NCBI GenBank assembly: GCA_903898215.1
Contig: CAIUEQ010000053.1
Span: 1 to 7,316, forward strand
DNA from: an uncultured Bacteroidota bacterium
Lineage (GTDB): Bacteria > Bacteroidota > Bacteroidia > UKL13-3
DNA: 7,316 nucleotides
Direction of reading: 5' to 3'
A program made the translations under genes and the position numbers. The notes beneath the pieces were generated by a model. That model was not told where the DNA came from. It made no database searches and saw only the letters and a list, made by a program, of their open reading frames with translations. Shown piece after piece: positions 6,773 to 7,316 of this stretch. How positions within the stretch are numbered: position 1 is the first letter of the stretch; every line of letters begins with the position of its first letter.

Positions 6773-6786
6773 TTGACTTTAATCAT
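6773..6786. promoter_or_regulatory. FNR-box-like site upstream of the Crp/Fnr regulator gene
   Basis: TTGAC-TTTA-ATCAT matches the FNR consensus TTGAT-N4-ATCAA at 8 of 10 defined positions, with the right 4-base spacing. Its centre lies about 41 bases before the start point predicted from the -7 element at 6809-6816, which is where a class II activator of this family binds. It is the best such site in the window, but a match this good can arise by chance in AT-rich DNA. Autoregulation by the adjacent gene product is an inference. Confidence 0.35.
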
Positions 6787-6788
6787 AT

Positions 6789-6801
6789 TTCAAATTTTGA
6801 A
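6789..6801. other. Short dyad in the regulator promoter region
   Basis: TTCAAA and TTTGAA flank a single T, making a 13-base near-perfect palindrome between the FNR-like box and the -7 element. This is a position where a bound protein would block or steer RNA polymerase. The arms are AT-rich and short, so it may have no meaning. Confidence 0.2.
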
Positions 6802-6808
6802 TGTAAAA

Positions 6809-6816
6809 TAGATTTG
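6809..6816 (+). promoter_or_regulatory. Candidate Bacteroidota -7 promoter element of the regulator gene
   Basis: TAGATTTG is a perfect match to the Bacteroidota -7 consensus TAnnTTTG and lies 35 bases before the ATG at 6852, which would leave a leader of about 30 bases. The -33 partner is poor: TTTC at 6788-6791 with a 17-base spacer instead of TTTG. A weak -33 box fits a promoter that needs an activator, in line with the FNR-like site just upstream. Confidence 0.4.
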
Positions 6817-6851
6817 CGCATCAAATTTTAATTAATTTAGTAATCTTTCAA

Positions 6852-7316
6852 ATGCAAAAAAACGAAAAGATCAGCTGCAGTTCTTGTTTAAATACCAATT
6901 GTTTTGTTTTACAATTTTGTACACCAGAATGGATCGAATTAATTGATAAAGAAAAATATCAGACATTTTATAAACAAGGACAAAATATTATTCATGAAGG
7001 CTCACCTGTATTGGGTATTTATTTTATTCAAAAAGGTAAAACAAAAGTATTGTCAACAGGCTTAACCGGAAGACAACAAATTGTTCGCTTTGCAAATGAT
7101 GGACATATCCTAGGTCATAGAGGAGTTGGTAATGATGTTTATCCAATAAGTGTGGTAGCGATGGAAGATTCTGTTGTTTGTTTTATAGAAAACAATGTAT
7201 TGCACGATGTTTTTATGAGCAATCCAAAATTCACATACGGCTTGATGATGTTTTATTCTAGAGAACTTCGGAAGATGGAAGATAGAATGAAGAATCTTGC
7301 GCAAATGAATATTAGA
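6852..7316 (+). CDS. Crp/Fnr-family regulator with FNR-like cysteines (3' end beyond window)
   Basis: The window holds the first 155 codons and ends with the frame still open. Residues about 36-120 form a cyclic-nucleotide-binding-type beta roll (FYKQGQNIIHEGSPVLGIYF, IQKGKTKVL, then GHILGHR). The long dimerisation helix begins near 125 (MMFYSRELRKMEDRMKN). The DNA-binding helix-turn-helix should follow beyond the window. Four cysteines lie at 9, 12, 17 and 23 (CX2CX4CX5C), and Cys110 sits in SVVCFI, which aligns with SMVCEI around Cys122 of E. coli FNR. The CX5C pair also matches FNR Cys23-Cys29 and is followed by a similar CxP. This suggests an oxygen-sensitive iron-sulfur cluster rather than cAMP sensing. 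Family members switch on anaerobic respiration genes, which suits the neighbouring cytochrome genes. The ATG at 6852 is the only start that directly precedes the cysteine cluster. The family is certain; the cluster is inference. Confidence 0.9.
   Translation, partial: MQKNEKISCSSCLNTNCFVLQFCTPEWIELIDKEKYQTFYKQGQNIIHEGSPVLGIYFIQKGKTKVLSTGLTGRQQIVRFANDGHILGHRGVGNDVYPISVVAMEDSVVCFIENNVLHDVFMSNPKFTYGLMMFYSRELRKMEDRMKNLAQMNIR

Noticed and set aside
7110..7304. Open - strand frame of 64 codons antisense to the regulator gene
   Set aside because: It is opposite a clear Crp/Fnr coding region and has no supporting features.

Overview
The window looks like a piece of an AT-rich Bacteroidota chromosome. 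The clues are a type IX secretion (T9SS) C-terminal sorting domain, the two-part cytochrome c synthase in its long fused form, start codons without Shine-Dalgarno sequences, and a TAnnTTTG-type promoter element. The exact lineage cannot be read from it; a flavobacterium-like organism is a reasonable guess. All five genes are on the + strand. There are no RNA genes, insertion sequences or CRISPR arrays, and no gene-free stretch longer than about 300 bases.

Layout: (1) 1-259 is non-coding leader with two TTGA-N7-TCA dyads, one of which can fold as an 8-bp hairpin. (2) 260-748 encodes a small T9SS-sorted protein, followed after 6 bases by 755-2434, an exported multiheme c-type cytochrome with five CXXCH motifs and one CX4CH motif. 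Its N-terminal half-domain is of a kind usually seen in Bacteroidota surface proteins. A strong intrinsic terminator (2457-2490) closes this operon. (3) 2651-5824 encodes a fused ResB/ResC-type (CcsBA) cytochrome c synthase, followed by 5882-6589, a lipoprotein made of two nearly identical NrfJ-like domains; a second hairpin follows. (4) A 262-bp intergenic region holds inverted repeats, an FNR-box-like site and a promoter-like element ahead of (5) 6852-7316, a Crp/Fnr regulator cut off by the window end. Its cysteines resemble those that hold the FNR iron-sulfur cluster.

Taken together, this reads as a respiratory or extracellular electron-transfer locus: a multiheme cytochrome, the machine that attaches its haem, a companion lipoprotein and an oxygen- or redox-responsive regulator. 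The synthase-lipoprotein pair recalls NrfI-NrfJ of epsilonproteobacterial nitrite ammonification operons, but no NrfA or NrfH is present. The cytochrome fused to a surface-protein-type N-terminal module is the least ordinary element. That the genes work together is inferred from adjacency and motifs only.
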